DNA of 64,000 nt from JAAYDH01 sp964345825 (GTDB lineage Bacteria > Bacillota_I > Bacilli_A > RFN20 > CAG-826): NCBI GenBank assembly GCA_964345825.1, contig CAYFSI010000001.1, positions 28,738 through 92,737 on the forward strand. The letters are read 5' to 3'. The number at the start of each line of letters is the position of its first letter. The stretch's first letter is position 1. Both the position numbers and the translations under genes were made by a program. The notes under the pieces were generated by a model. The model worked only from the letters and a program-made list of their open reading frames with translations, was not told where the DNA came from and did not search any database. Shown here piece after piece: positions 17,716-25,788 of this stretch.

Positions 17716-17792
17716 GCGCCTGTAACTCAGCTGGATAGAGTACCATCCTCCTAAGATGGGAGTCAGACGTTCAAATCGCCTCAGGCGCGCCA
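17716..17792 (+). tRNA. tRNA-Arg (anticodon CCT)
   Basis: Acceptor GCGCCTG (17716-17722) pairs with CAGGCGC (17782-17788). D stem ACTC/GAGT, anticodon stem CCATC/GATGG and loop CTCCTAA give anticodon CCT. The T loop is TTCAAAT and CCA is encoded (17790-17792). The T stem AGACG/CGCCT has an A-C mismatch at its third pair. It lies 30 bases after the hydrolase gene and ahead of a terminator. Confidence 0.93.
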
Positions 17793-17801
17793 ACAGACAA
17801 C

Positions 17802-17830
17802 AACAGAGCTGATGATAGTTCTGTTTTTTA
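17802..17830 (+). terminator. Terminator after tRNA-Arg
   Basis: AACAGAGCT pairs with AGTTCTGTT (one G-U pair) around a 6-base loop, then a run of T. It closes the galE-hydrolase-tRNA transcript. Confidence 0.8.
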
Positions 17831-17932
17831 TTTATCAGCCACTAATTAATAGAAAATATTAATTTTACTGCTTGGGGGTGTCCTTCTATTCTTGAATAGA
17901 CTTAAACAATGATTTAAACTTGTTAAGTATTC

Positions 17933-18079
17933 ATGAATATTAAATTAGTTAAACTGTCACATCAGTATAAAAACCAATTAGTTGATATGCTGAACGAATG
18001 GACGCGAGATATTGGATTACTTTATAGTTCTTGCTTACTCTTAATATGGTTCAAAAGAATTCTCTATGAGGGAGTTTGA
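17933..18079 (+). pseudogene. Possible remnant of a GNAT acetyltransferase gene
   Basis: A 48-codon frame starts MNIKLVKLSHQYKNQL and continues VDMLNEWTRD. This resembles the opening of a common GNAT subfamily (IxLVKLxxEYKxQLxDMMDEW), then loses similarity and stops. No acetyl-CoA motif follows in any plus frame before tRNA-Ala. The reading is by pattern only; a chance frame cannot be excluded. Confidence 0.3.
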
Positions 18080-18121
18080 TAATAAAAAGAATCAACTGTT
18101 GAAAAACCAATGAAGTTATTA

Positions 18122-18149
18122 TTGATTTATAGCCACACATTGGTATAAA
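18122..18149 (+). promoter_or_regulatory. Promoter of tRNA-Ala
   Basis: TTGATT (18122-18127), 16 bases, TATAAA (18144-18149). Transcription would begin about 11 bases before the tRNA. Confidence 0.55.
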
Positions 18150-18166
18150 ATCATTTCAGTCCATTT

Positions 18167-18242
18167 GGGTCTGTAGCTCACCTGGGAGAGCGCCTCCATG
18201 GCATGGAGGAGGTAGCCGGTTCGATCCCGGTCAGATCCACCA
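18167..18242 (+). tRNA. tRNA-Ala (anticodon GGC)
   Basis: Acceptor GGGTCTG (18167-18173) pairs with CAGATCC (one G-U). D stem GCTC/GAGC, anticodon stem CCTCC/GGAGG with loop ATGGCAT gives GGC, T stem GCCGG/CCGGT region with loop TTCGATC, and encoded CCA at 18240-18242. G3-U70 is the alanine identity pair. Confidence 0.95.
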
Positions 18243-18254
18243 AAAAGACTATTT

Positions 18255-18286
18255 GGCTTGATGCATTCAAGCCTTTTTTATTTTTT
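18255..18286 (+). terminator. Terminator after tRNA-Ala
   Basis: GGCTTGA (18255-18261) and TCAAGCC (18267-18273) form a perfect stem around TGCAT, followed by two T runs. Confidence 0.88.
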
Positions 18287-18346
18287 GCAAACAATCTCAC
18301 CTATTTCATTAATAAGCATATGATTCTTGCCATTCCAAATTCCTTG

Positions 18347-18352
18347 TATAAT
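18347..18352 (+). promoter_or_regulatory. -10 box of the pirin gene
   Basis: TATAAT preceded by TG, 19 bases before the ATG at 18372. It excludes the upstream in-frame TTG at 18327 as a start. AAAAGGAG follows as ribosome site. Confidence 0.65.
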
Positions 18353-18371
18353 AAAAAAAGGAGAACATTGT

Positions 18372-19211
18372 ATGGAAAGAAAAGTATCTCTCTCTGTTCA
18401 AGGATATTCAACAAGCGATGGTGCGGGAGTCAGATTAACTCGCGTATTATCAAACCAAACTGTCGAAGAGTTCGATCCATTTCTTATGCTCGATTCATTC
18501 GATAGTGTAAATCCGGATGACTATAAGGCTGGATTTCCTCTTCATCCTCATCGAGGAATTGAAACGATATCTTATATTTCTCAAGGTCAAATGATTCATA
18601 AAGATAGTTTAGGAAATAAAGACAGCATCAAAGATGGAGAAGTCCAGTGGATGACTGCCGGATCTGGCATTCTTCACGAAGAGATATTACCATCATCAAA
18701 AAGAATGCTCGGCGTTCAATTATGGCTCAATCTTCCCAGAAAGAATAAGTTCGCCCACCCCAAATATTTGAGTATCAAAAGTGATAATGTTGAAGAGATT
18801 CTCTTTCCGGGTGGATTTTTAAGGTTGTTAGCTGGCGCTTATCAAGACCATCATGGATACCAAAGCAGTTATTTACCTCTCGATTATTATGACATTCATC
18901 TTGAGCCTAATTCTGAATTAGTCTTAGAAACTCCAAGTGATAGAACTGTGGTGTTATTTTCTCTTGTCGGTCCAGTTAAAATATCTGATGTGCAAATAAG
19001 AGAAAAAACCGCCGTTAAACTTACCAGCGGAGATAAAGTGGTTATTAAAGCAGGAAAAGTCCCTTCCCAGGTGTTGTTTCTCAGCTCTTTACCCCTTAGT
19101 GAGCCAGTCGCTTGGGGAGGCCCTATTGTCATGAATACCCAAAGCGAGCTTTATCAAGCATTTAGTGAACTTGATGAAGGAACATTTTTAAAAGAGAAAA
19201 TTGATTATTAA
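18372..19211 (+). CDS. Pirin family protein (cupin)
   Basis: The start is ATG 18372, with AAAAGGAG upstream and the -10 box before it. The 279-residue bicupin has the pirin N-terminal motif FPLHPHRGIETISYI near residue 58 (His ligands H-x-H) and MTAGSGILHEE near residue 98 (third His and Glu), so the metal site is complete. Pirins include quercetin dioxygenases and redox or iron-responsive regulators; the substrate here cannot be inferred. A 7-base inverted repeat (ATTGAGC/GCTCAAT, 19211-19233) follows without a T run. It is followed by an FMN reductase, hinting at a shared redox role. Confidence 0.9.
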   Translation: MERKVSLSVQGYSTSDGAGVRLTRVLSNQTVEEFDPFLMLDSFDSVNPDDYKAGFPLHPHRGIETISYISQGQMIHKDSLGNKDSIKDGEVQWMTAGSGILHEEILPSSKRMLGVQLWLNLPRKNKFAHPKYLSIKSDNVEEILFPGGFLRLLAGAYQDHHGYQSSYLPLDYYDIHLEPNSELVLETPSDRTVVLFSLVGPVKISDVQIREKTAVKLTSGDKVVIKAGKVPSQVLFLSSLPLSEPVAWGGPIVMNTQSELYQAFSELDEGTFLKEKIDY

Positions 19212-19279
19212 TTGAGCACTTCATTTGCTCAATAGCTCGGATGCATCTTAAAATTAGTAAAACATAAGGAGATCAAAAT

Positions 19280-19840
19280 ATGTCTAATATAAAAATTGCT
19301 GTTTTACTTGGTAGTCTAAGAAAACAGTCTTTCACAAAAGCCGTGGTGGAGGCTTTAATTCACCAGAGTTCAAAAGAGATGGAATATGAATTTATTGAAA
19401 TTGGCAATCTCTCTCTTTACAACCAAGATCTAGAAGCGGAAAACAAAGAGCCAAAGGAATGGCTCGCATTTCGCGATAAGATTAAAACCTTTGATGCAGT
19501 TTTATTTGCCACCCCAGAGCATAATCGTTCGCTTCCAGCGGCTTTAAAAAATGCATTAGATATTGGTTCACGTCCATATGGCCATAGCGTGTGGAATACC
19601 AAACCGACCGCTATTATTAGCGTTTCTCCCGGTTCAATCGGTGGTTTCGGAGCAAATCATCATCTCCGCCAGGTATTAACTTTTTTGAATATGCCGGTTA
19701 TGGCACAGCCGGAGGCATATGTCGGTAATGTCATGAATCTTATGGGACCAGATGGCAAGATTAACAACGACAACACTCTTGGATTCTTAAAGCTCTTTGC
19801 TAATAGCTTTTTAGCGCATATCAACAAAAATTTGTCATAA
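19280..19840 (+). CDS. NAD(P)H-dependent FMN reductase
   Basis: The 186-residue flavodoxin-like protein has the phosphate loop GSLRKQSFTKAV near residue 12 and the FMN motif PEHNRSLPAALKNALD near residue 79, then SPGSIGGFGANHHLRQVL. These are the marks of the ChrR/azoreductase-type NADPH-dependent FMN reductase family, which reduces quinones, azo dyes or chromate. AAGGAGAT precedes the start. Length is normal. It follows pirin with 68 bases between. Confidence 0.9.
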   Translation: MSNIKIAVLLGSLRKQSFTKAVVEALIHQSSKEMEYEFIEIGNLSLYNQDLEAENKEPKEWLAFRDKIKTFDAVLFATPEHNRSLPAALKNALDIGSRPYGHSVWNTKPTAIISVSPGSIGGFGANHHLRQVLTFLNMPVMAQPEAYVGNVMNLMGPDGKINNDNTLGFLKLFANSFLAHINKNLS

Positions 19841-19966
19841 AAGAGCATTGATATTATTTTCTTATCATTTGGTTAATGCGTTCGATATTAACTGAACTTA
19901 ATAGATTAAATATTTTGAAATTTGCGGCGATAACTTGCATACTTCTATCTTTAACCGCGATTTTTT

Positions 19967-19974
19967 GATACAAT
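19967..19974 (+). promoter_or_regulatory. Extended -10 of the CarD-like gene
   Basis: TG at 19966-19967, one base, then TACAAT (19969-19974). The ATG is 11 bases after the box, giving a predicted leader of only about 5 bases. No ribosome site is present. Confidence 0.55.
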
Positions 19975-19985
19975 ATGTACATTGT

Positions 19986-20474
19986 ATGGAAACATTTAAA
20001 GTAAACGATGAAGTGATGCATTGCCGAGATGGTCTGTCCGTCATTATTGGCACTAGAGAAATGGGCGGTAGAACGTATTTTATCGTGCAAGCCAATCGAA
20101 GCGATGCCGAAACAATATATGTGCCCGTTGAATCAATTCATAATATCATTCGGCCAATTATGACCATTGAAGAAGCCGATCGTTTGCTCAAGAGAATCAG
20201 CGTTATTGAAAAGGATTTCAACCCTAACACTAAACAAAGACGAGATGCCTTTAAGAGAAGACTTTGTTCGGGCGATGTTGAAGACATAGCTTACCTATTT
20301 GCTCAATATCGAATATATAAAAGGGACCCAGAGGGAGTTAAACTCGGAGCCGCTGATGTCGATATGCTTGAATACGCAAACAATTTCATTCTTGATGAAT
20401 TTGCTACTTGTTACAAAGTAGAACGGCAGCAAATATACGATTTCATTGATGAGAAAATCAAAAAAATAAAATAG
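19986..20474 (+). CDS. CarD-like transcription regulator
   Basis: The start is set at ATG 19986, because the promoter box lies inside the longer frame from 19935. The 162-residue protein begins METFKVNDEVMHCRDGLSVIIG and continues with a Tudor-like CarD/TRCF RNA-polymerase interaction domain (to about residue 62, with IYVPVESIHNIIRP), then a helical C-terminal domain that ends with a run of lysines. CarD family proteins bind the RNA polymerase beta subunit and affect open-complex stability at promoters. The context (alone, with an almost leaderless mRNA) gives no target. Confidence 0.8.
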   Translation: METFKVNDEVMHCRDGLSVIIGTREMGGRTYFIVQANRSDAETIYVPVESIHNIIRPIMTIEEADRLLKRISVIEKDFNPNTKQRRDAFKRRLCSGDVEDIAYLFAQYRIYKRDPEGVKLGAADVDMLEYANNFILDEFATCYKVERQQIYDFIDEKIKKIK

Positions 20475-20492
20475 GACAAAGTCCTATTTTTT
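20467..20492. terminator. Bidirectional terminator between the CarD-like and HAD genes
   Basis: AAAATAGGAC (20467-20476) and GTCCTATTTT (20480-20489) form a perfect 10-base stem around AAA, with T runs on both strands. Confidence 0.88.
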
Positions 20493-21146
20493 TTGAAATG
20501 TTTTCAACCAGTTATACAATTCATTGGCATCAGTTAACACTATGCTGTCGGGACAAAGAACTGATAATTCTTCTTTTGTTCGATACCCATATTCCACCAA
20601 AGCATAATCAAGATGAGAGTTAATTGCGGTTAGTCGGTCCACATCAGTGTCGCCAACATAAATGGCTTCACTACTATTTAAAGAAAAATGCTTGAGAATT
20701 TTTTCAATCATGTGAGGTTCGGGCTTTTTTGGAACACCTGTTTCATCCCCTTGAACATAATCAAATAAATTGGGGAAAAAGTGTTTGACTAAATAACTGG
20801 CGGTCCCTTGAATTTTATTTGTGCACACCGCCAATAAAAAGCCATCCTGTTTTAGTTTTCTTAGCATTTGAAAGAGACCTGGGTAAGGTTTTGTTTCGAC
20901 ATCATAATGGCTTCCATAATATTTTTTAAAAATTTCAAGAGTGGATTCGTATTCTTCTTTACTAATTCCTTTTGGAACTGTTCTTTGAATCAATTTAGCC
21001 ACGCCATTTCCAATGGCTTGGCGAACTTCTTCTTTTGATTTTTGTGGCCATTCTTTAAAATTTAAGGCGTAATTTACAGCGTTTTTCAAATCTTCAAGCG
21101 TATCAAGCAAGGTTCCATCTAAATCAAATATAACTATTTTCTTCAT
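20484..21146 (-). CDS. HAD-superfamily hydrolase, phosphoglycolate phosphatase-like
   Basis: The 220-residue protein has HAD motif I DLDGTLLDT (8-16), a helical cap, motif II in LAVCTNK, motif III lysine in GVPKKPEPHMI and motif IV YVGDTDVDRLTA. This matches the Gph/PpaX/pyrophosphatase subgroup, which removes phosphate from phosphoglycolate or pyrophosphate; the exact substrate is not decidable. It overlaps the sirtuin gene by 4 bases and is translated with it. Confidence 0.9.
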   Translation of the reverse strand: MKKIVIFDLDGTLLDTLEDLKNAVNYALNFKEWPQKSKEEVRQAIGNGVAKLIQRTVPKGISKEEYESTLEIFKKYYGSHYDVETKPYPGLFQMLRKLKQDGFLLAVCTNKIQGTASYLVKHFFPNLFDYVQGDETGVPKKPEPHMIEKILKHFSLNSSEAIYVGDTDVDRLTAINSHLDYALVEYGYRTKEELSVLCPDSIVLTDANELYNWLKTFQKK

Positions 21147-21868
21147 ATTAATTTTTCAATTACACTTTCCACATTTTCGTTAATGACTAAATCGCACATG
21201 TTGTCCAATGATGTCTCATTTTTGTTAATAACTATTAAATATTTGCCACGGAAATAACGGAGAAATCCAGCTGCGGGATAAACTGTTAAAGAGGTTCCAA
21301 CCACAATTAATACTTCGCAGGTCATGATGGCTGAAATCGTTTTCATTATTAAGTCTTCATTGAGCGGCTCATCATATAAAACGACATCCGGTTTTATAAT
21401 GCCTCCACATTTATCACAATGAGGTATATCAACGCTTTTTTGTATGTATTTCATGCCAAAAAGACGATTGCATTCTTGACAGTAATTTCGATGCACATTG
21501 CCGTGCAATTCGTATACCACTGATGATCCGGCTTCTTGATGCAAACCATCAATATTTTGGGTAATTACAACGACATTTTTACCTTGCTTTTCTAAATCTG
21601 CAAAATACTTGTGCGCAATATTTGGTTTGGCGTTATCGTAAAGCATTTTTTTGCGGTAGAATTCATAAAAATCTTTTGTTTGTTTGACAAAAAATGAATG
21701 CGATAATATCTCCTCAGGTTTTGCTTTGTTCTTTTCGCTAGAATGATAAATTCCGCTTTCGCTTCTAAAGTCAGGAATTCCACTGGCTACTGAAATGCCT
21801 GCTCCAGTGAAAACAACAATTTGGCTACCTTCATTAATCATATTTCCTAAGAGTTCGTACTTATTCAT
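21143..21868 (-). CDS. NAD-dependent protein deacylase, sirtuin family
   Basis: The 241-residue Sir2 protein has GAGISVASGIPDFR near residue 22, TQNIDGLH near 103, the catalytic His in ELHGNVH near 119, four zinc cysteines (CQEC and CDKC), and VVGTSLTVYPAAG near 193. It removes acyl groups from lysines using NAD. It is the first gene of a two-gene unit with the HAD phosphatase. Only 6 bases separate its ATG from a perfect TATAAT, with no ribosome site, so a leaderless transcript is predicted. Confidence 0.94.
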   Translation of the reverse strand: MNKYELLGNMINEGSQIVVFTGAGISVASGIPDFRSESGIYHSSEKNKAKPEEILSHSFFVKQTKDFYEFYRKKMLYDNAKPNIAHKYFADLEKQGKNVVVITQNIDGLHQEAGSSVVYELHGNVHRNYCQECNRLFGMKYIQKSVDIPHCDKCGGIIKPDVVLYDEPLNEDLIMKTISAIMTCEVLIVVGTSLTVYPAAGFLRYFRGKYLIVINKNETSLDNMCDLVINENVESVIEKLI

Positions 21869-21874
21869 ACTAGT

Positions 21875-21880
21875 ATTATA
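21875..21880 (-). promoter_or_regulatory. -10 box of the sirtuin gene, leaderless type
   Basis: On the minus strand TATAAT (21880-21875), ACTAGT, then ATG. The start codon falls where transcription should begin. TTTTGA lies 17 bases upstream as a weak -35. Confidence 0.65.
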
Positions 21881-21959
21881 ATGATATTTTGATTATATCA
21901 AAAGGAATAACATTATTTCTTCTTTTTGAAGCCTTTTTGCATGTATTTTGCCTAAAAAA

Positions 21960-21975
21960 GGACCTTATAAGGTCC
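21960..21975. repeat. Perfect 16-base palindrome
   Basis: GGACCTTATAAGGTCC lies between the sirtuin and polymerase-like promoters. On the minus strand it is followed by TTTTTTA and could act as a terminator. No minus-strand gene upstream needs one, so an operator is as likely. Confidence 0.6.
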
Positions 21976-22015
21976 ACTCGTTCTCAAAAGTTTAGACTTT
22001 TCGCGCGTTTGCTTG

Positions 22016-22021
22016 TATAAT
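22016..22021 (+). promoter_or_regulatory. -10 box of the polymerase/ligase-like gene
   Basis: TGTATAAT with TAGACT 17 bases upstream (21993-21998). It overlaps an in-frame ATG at 22020, which therefore cannot be the start. Confidence 0.6.
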
Positions 22022-22034
22022 GCGTGTTGCTTGT

Positions 22035-24104
22035 ATGGGACAATTCAAATATATATTATCGAGTCTTTGGTTTTGGGTTATTATCGTTCTTTCATGCTTT
22101 TATGTTGAGAACATTGCCCTTCTTTCTAATGGCTCACCAATGGAAGGTTTTTCCAACCCTGTTTTTTATATCATTACCGCTTTGATTTTAATCATGATGA
22201 TTGCGTATTTTTTCCTTGAACACAAAAAAAACAAGATGAAGGCTGGCTGGATAGTTTTATCCATTTTAATTATTCTTTTTATTTCCATTAGCGTTGCTAT
22301 TTGGACAAATCCAACTTCAACATATTTTTCCAATTCAGATACTGGCATAGAAGCCACTCTAACATTTTCGATAAATGAAAAAATTCGTTATACCCTTCAA
22401 TTATTAATTAGTTTTGTCGTTATTTATATGATGATGTTCACATTCGTTAAAGGAAGACTTAGATTCGCTAAGCTAAAATGGTTGGCCTATTCAGTTATTA
22501 TTTTCGTCGTTTTAGCATCAATATTTTCTTTGATTTTTGAAATTGATATTTACAAAGCTATCTTTCAAGGAAATTTCACTGGGAATGGCGTAGGGTCGTT
22601 CTTTATTAATCCAAACATCTTCGGCTTGTGTTTAATGTTAGGAATTATGGCCTGCATTTTAGTCAATTTCCCTCATTCCAAATGGTGGTCATACATTTTA
22701 ATGTTGTTCTTTTTTGGGGTAATGATTTTTACCCTTTCGAACACGGCCTTACTTATTTCCAGTGGGCTCCTCATCGTTTATATTTTGGCTAAAATAATTA
22801 TTGGATACATTCAACGACACTATATTCGATCTTCAGTGTTTATTATTATAATTTTCGCCACCGCTATCAGCCTGCTCATTGTTTATCTGATTGGCGAATC
22901 CAAGCAATGGCCATTTATGGTTGCATTTAAAGAGTTCTTGAAACGATTTATCTTTAGAAACGACTTTAGAACGTTCAGCAATAGAACACAAATTTGGTCT
23001 TGGGCCATAGATTTACTTAAAAAAGAACCGCTTAGACTTATTTTTGGATATGGGTATGGGGCGAGTTCAAAACTGATAGCGACCTATTCTACTATCTTTG
23101 AACGCGCTGTAAGAACATGTCATTCTGGCTATGTTGAAGTCTTTTTAATGAGTGGCATTGTTGGATTAAGTTTCTATACTATCGGAATCGGATTTGGCTT
23201 TTATTGTATTATTCGTTTGCTTATTAGAAAACAGTTTCGTTTTGCTCTTATGTATATGCTATTTTATTTTTGCATCCTCGCCCATAATATCGTTGAATCA
23301 ACGCGTTTCTTTGATGTTTCTACCTCAGGAGCCATTATCATGCTGCTTTTCTATTTGCCACCCATCGCGGTCTGGCAACATATGAGAAAGCCCCAGCTGG
23401 TCAAGCAAGCCACCCACAATGATGTGTGGCAAAACAATGTTAGTTCCGCCAGCATTATTCGTGTTATTACTTTGGTAATTGTTTCATTAATATTAACATT
23501 ATCGAGTTCTTTTTTAACCAACCTTCCTTATGAAAATCCTCTATTTAGAAACATCATTTTAATGAGTCTTTTATTCCTGGCAGTAAACTTGATTTTCTTG
23601 CCATATTTTACCGCCCTCATTTATAGGCATAGTTCCAATGCGAGATTTGTCGTTAGACTAATGATTTATGGAACATTGCTACTAGGCATTAGTGGTGGAG
23701 CGGGATATGCTTTCTATACATATTTGAATCTAGGCATTTCCACAACAATAATTCTTTCAATTCTATGCTACCTTGCAGTGGGGTTAATTCTAACCACTAT
23801 CTTTCGTTTTGTTTTTCGTGGCAGATTTAAAACTTGGCTATTTGAAATCATTCACGCGATTATTGTTACACCTGGACTCGCTGTGCCTTTTACCGCTGTT
23901 ATTGGTGGCACCTTAACTGTCATTATTAATGCTTTTATTCCTTTTGATGCTCTTACTTTAGCAACTGTGATGGCGATGAACTTGTTAATTTTTTACCTTT
24001 CTTTTACTTTTATCCCTTTTAAAGACCGAACTGAAATGGCAAAAGAATTCAACGACGAAGGCCTCTTCAATTGGCGTAGAGCGGTGGTGAAGGACAAAAT
24101 TTAG
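22035..24104 (+). CDS. Polytopic membrane protein with an O-antigen ligase/polymerase-like domain
   Basis: The start is ATG 22035, downstream of the promoter box. The 689-residue protein has roughly 17 hydrophobic helices. The first 420 residues resemble Wzy_C/O-antigen ligase proteins. The large loop carries WSWAIDLLKKEPLRLIFGYG and a conserved-looking HSGYVEVFLMSGIVGL, typical of WaaL/Wzy active loops. Residues about 455-680 form a second membrane domain with no family I recognise. It may polymerise or attach a surface glycan. It is out of context: the next genes are smpB and folC, and no glycosyltransferase is near. Confidence 0.7.
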   Translation: MGQFKYILSSLWFWVIIVLSCFYVENIALLSNGSPMEGFSNPVFYIITALILIMMIAYFFLEHKKNKMKAGWIVLSILIILFISISVAIWTNPTSTYFSNSDTGIEATLTFSINEKIRYTLQLLISFVVIYMMMFTFVKGRLRFAKLKWLAYSVIIFVVLASIFSLIFEIDIYKAIFQGNFTGNGVGSFFINPNIFGLCLMLGIMACILVNFPHSKWWSYILMLFFFGVMIFTLSNTALLISSGLLIVYILAKIIIGYIQRHYIRSSVFIIIIFATAISLLIVYLIGESKQWPFMVAFKEFLKRFIFRNDFRTFSNRTQIWSWAIDLLKKEPLRLIFGYGYGASSKLIATYSTIFERAVRTCHSGYVEVFLMSGIVGLSFYTIGIGFGFYCIIRLLIRKQFRFALMYMLFYFCILAHNIVESTRFFDVSTSGAIIMLLFYLPPIAVWQHMRKPQLVKQATHNDVWQNNVSSASIIRVITLVIVSLILTLSSSFLTNLPYENPLFRNIILMSLLFLAVNLIFLPYFTALIYRHSSNARFVVRLMIYGTLLLGISGGAGYAFYTYLNLGISTTIILSILCYLAVGLILTTIFRFVFRGRFKTWLFEIIHAIIVTPGLAVPFTAVIGGTLTVIINAFIPFDALTLATVMAMNLLIFYLSFTFIPFKDRTEMAKEFNDEGLFNWRRAVVKDKI

Positions 24105-24105
24105 T

Positions 24106-24558
24106 ATGAATAAGAAAACTGAAAACATAAAAATTATTTCCACAAATAAGAAAGCGCATTTTAACTATTTTTTAAGTGACTTTACCGAATGCGGAATCGT
24201 TCTTGTGGGCACCGAAATTAAATCTCTCCGCGCTAATTCATGTTCCATTGTCGACGCCTATGTTTTAATTCGCCAAGAAGAGATGGAAATCATCAATATG
24301 CATATCAACCCTTACGAGCAAGGCAATATTTTTAATCACGACCCATTAAGGGCGAGAAAACTCTTGCTTCATAAAAGAGAAATTAATTGGTTTACCAACC
24401 AAATTAAAAAGGGTGGCTACACGATTGTACCAACGCGAGTCTATTTACGAAATGGCAAAGCCAAGGTAGAAATCGCCCTTGCCAAAGGAAAGAAACTTTA
24501 CGATAAACGTGAAGCCATTAAAAAAAGAGACCTTGAAAGGGATCTTGAGCGAGAGTGA
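24106..24558 (+). CDS. smpB: SmpB, SsrA (tmRNA)-binding protein
   Basis: The 150-residue protein has the SmpB core: ISTNKKAHFNYFLSDFTECG, VGTEIKSLRANSCSI, MHINPYEQGNIFNHDPLRARKLLLHK and the basic tail GKKLYDKREAIKKRDLERD. It brings tmRNA to stalled ribosomes for trans-translation. The tail lysine and arginine pattern needed in the decoding site is present. It starts one base after the preceding stop, so it depends on that transcript or on coupling. The ssrA gene is not in the window. Confidence 0.96.
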   Translation: MNKKTENIKIISTNKKAHFNYFLSDFTECGIVLVGTEIKSLRANSCSIVDAYVLIRQEEMEIINMHINPYEQGNIFNHDPLRARKLLLHKREINWFTNQIKKGGYTIVPTRVYLRNGKAKVEIALAKGKKLYDKREAIKKRDLERDLERE

Positions 24559-24561
24559 GTT

Positions 24562-25788
24562 ATGAAATATTTAGAACAACTTATTTCCGTTCGTTCTTCG
24601 GGAGACTATCAACGTGAAAACTTTGATCGTTTTCTTCGCGATGTTTCTTTTGAATATTTAATTCCATCCGTTCATATCGCCGGAACAAATGGAAAAGGCT
24701 CCACAGCCTCTTATCTAGCCTCAATATATAAAGAAGCAGGTTATAAAGTTGGTTTATTCATGTCTCCTGGATTAAACCAGATTAATGAGATGATTAGCGT
24801 TGGCGACAATTTGATTAGTGATGAAGAGATTGAAGATACCATCCAAGTATATAGACGGAGCATTCTCCAATATGAATTGTCTGCTTTTGAAATATTAACC
24901 TTGATTGCTCTTACCCACTTCACTGATTGTCAATGTGATATCGCGATTATCGAATGCGGTATGGGCGGTTTAATTGATGCTACGAATATATTTATTCCTG
25001 TCCTATCCATCATTACCTCTGTCAGTATGGAACACACTGAATATCTCGGGCGCTCCATCACCGAAATAGCGGAACAAAAAGCTGGAATAATAAAGGAAGA
25101 AATTCCTGTTTTAATTGGCGATGTCAGTGAAGATGTGCTCTCTGTTGTTTCCCGTGAAGCTCGTTATAAGCAAAGCGAAATCTATAGCGTTTCGATCCCA
25201 AATAATGTTTTGTATTCGGAAACTGGATACTCTTTTGACTATCTAACATTTCGTAATTTGAAGATTCAATCAATCGGACAGTACAGCGTTTATGATGCTT
25301 GTTTAGCCATTGAAGCTGTTCAGATACTAAAAGACCTTTTTCCAACAAATGAAGAAGCTTTAGTTAATGGTATATATAAGATGGTTATTCCAGCGAGAAT
25401 GGAAGCTGTTCACAATAATCCATTAGTAATTGTCGATGGTGCTCACAATCCAGAGGCGATGGAAAGTCTTATGATTTCCATTGAAAAAGTCAGCAAATAT
25501 CGGCCAATTCATGTTGTTTTTGCTTGTTTTAAAGATAAAAAATTTCCTCTTATGTTGAATTTTATTGGTCAGGTTGGCGAAGTAATTCTAACGACTTTTG
25601 ACCACCCTAGAGCTCGCGGAAGAGATGATTATTTCCTTTTTGCCGATGAGTATGAATTCTATGAAGACCCCAAACAATTAGTGTTTACTCTCATGGAGAA
25701 GTACCCAGAAGATGTTATTCTTATTACGGGATCTCTTGCTTTCGCTGGATATATGAGAGATCTCTTTAAAAATGGCGGTCTGCTATGA
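24562..25788 (+). CDS. folC: Folylpolyglutamate/dihydrofolate synthase
   Basis: The 408-residue Mur-ligase-type protein has the ATP loop IAGTNGKGST near residue 39, the omega loop in MSPGLNQINEM, and VDGAHNPEAM with the C-terminal Rossmann domain. It adds glutamate to folates, trapping them in the cell. It overlaps the ECF transporter gene by 4 bases, so uptake and retention of folate are probably coupled. No other folate biosynthesis gene is near, which fits a folate scavenger. Confidence 0.93.
   Translation: MKYLEQLISVRSSGDYQRENFDRFLRDVSFEYLIPSVHIAGTNGKGSTASYLASIYKEAGYKVGLFMSPGLNQINEMISVGDNLISDEEIEDTIQVYRRSILQYELSAFEILTLIALTHFTDCQCDIAIIECGMGGLIDATNIFIPVLSIITSVSMEHTEYLGRSITEIAEQKAGIIKEEIPVLIGDVSEDVLSVVSREARYKQSEIYSVSIPNNVLYSETGYSFDYLTFRNLKIQSIGQYSVYDACLAIEAVQILKDLFPTNEEALVNGIYKMVIPARMEAVHNNPLVIVDGAHNPEAMESLMISIEKVSKYRPIHVVFACFKDKKFPLMLNFIGQVGEVILTTFDHPRARGRDDYFLFADEYEFYEDPKQLVFTLMEKYPEDVILITGSLAFAGYMRDLFKNGGLL

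Larger units (their letters stand above)
17831..18166 (+). other. Gene-poor gap between two tRNA genes
   Basis: This stretch of 336 bases is AT-rich. It holds a short frame (17933-18079) that may be a broken acetyltransferase and the promoter of tRNA-Ala. I see no repeats, no integrase and no complete gene. The position beside tRNA genes would suit past insertion and decay. Confidence 0.6.

Noticed and set aside
17551..17793. A minus-strand frame over tRNA-Arg
   Set aside because: It reads through a tRNA gene and the end of the hydrolase; a chance frame.
18327..18371. A longer pirin starting at TTG 18327
   Set aside because: The TATAAT box and AAAAGGAG lie inside the extension.
19211..19233. 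Terminator after the pirin gene
   Set aside because: A perfect 7-base stem exists but no T run follows, so it is not called a terminator.
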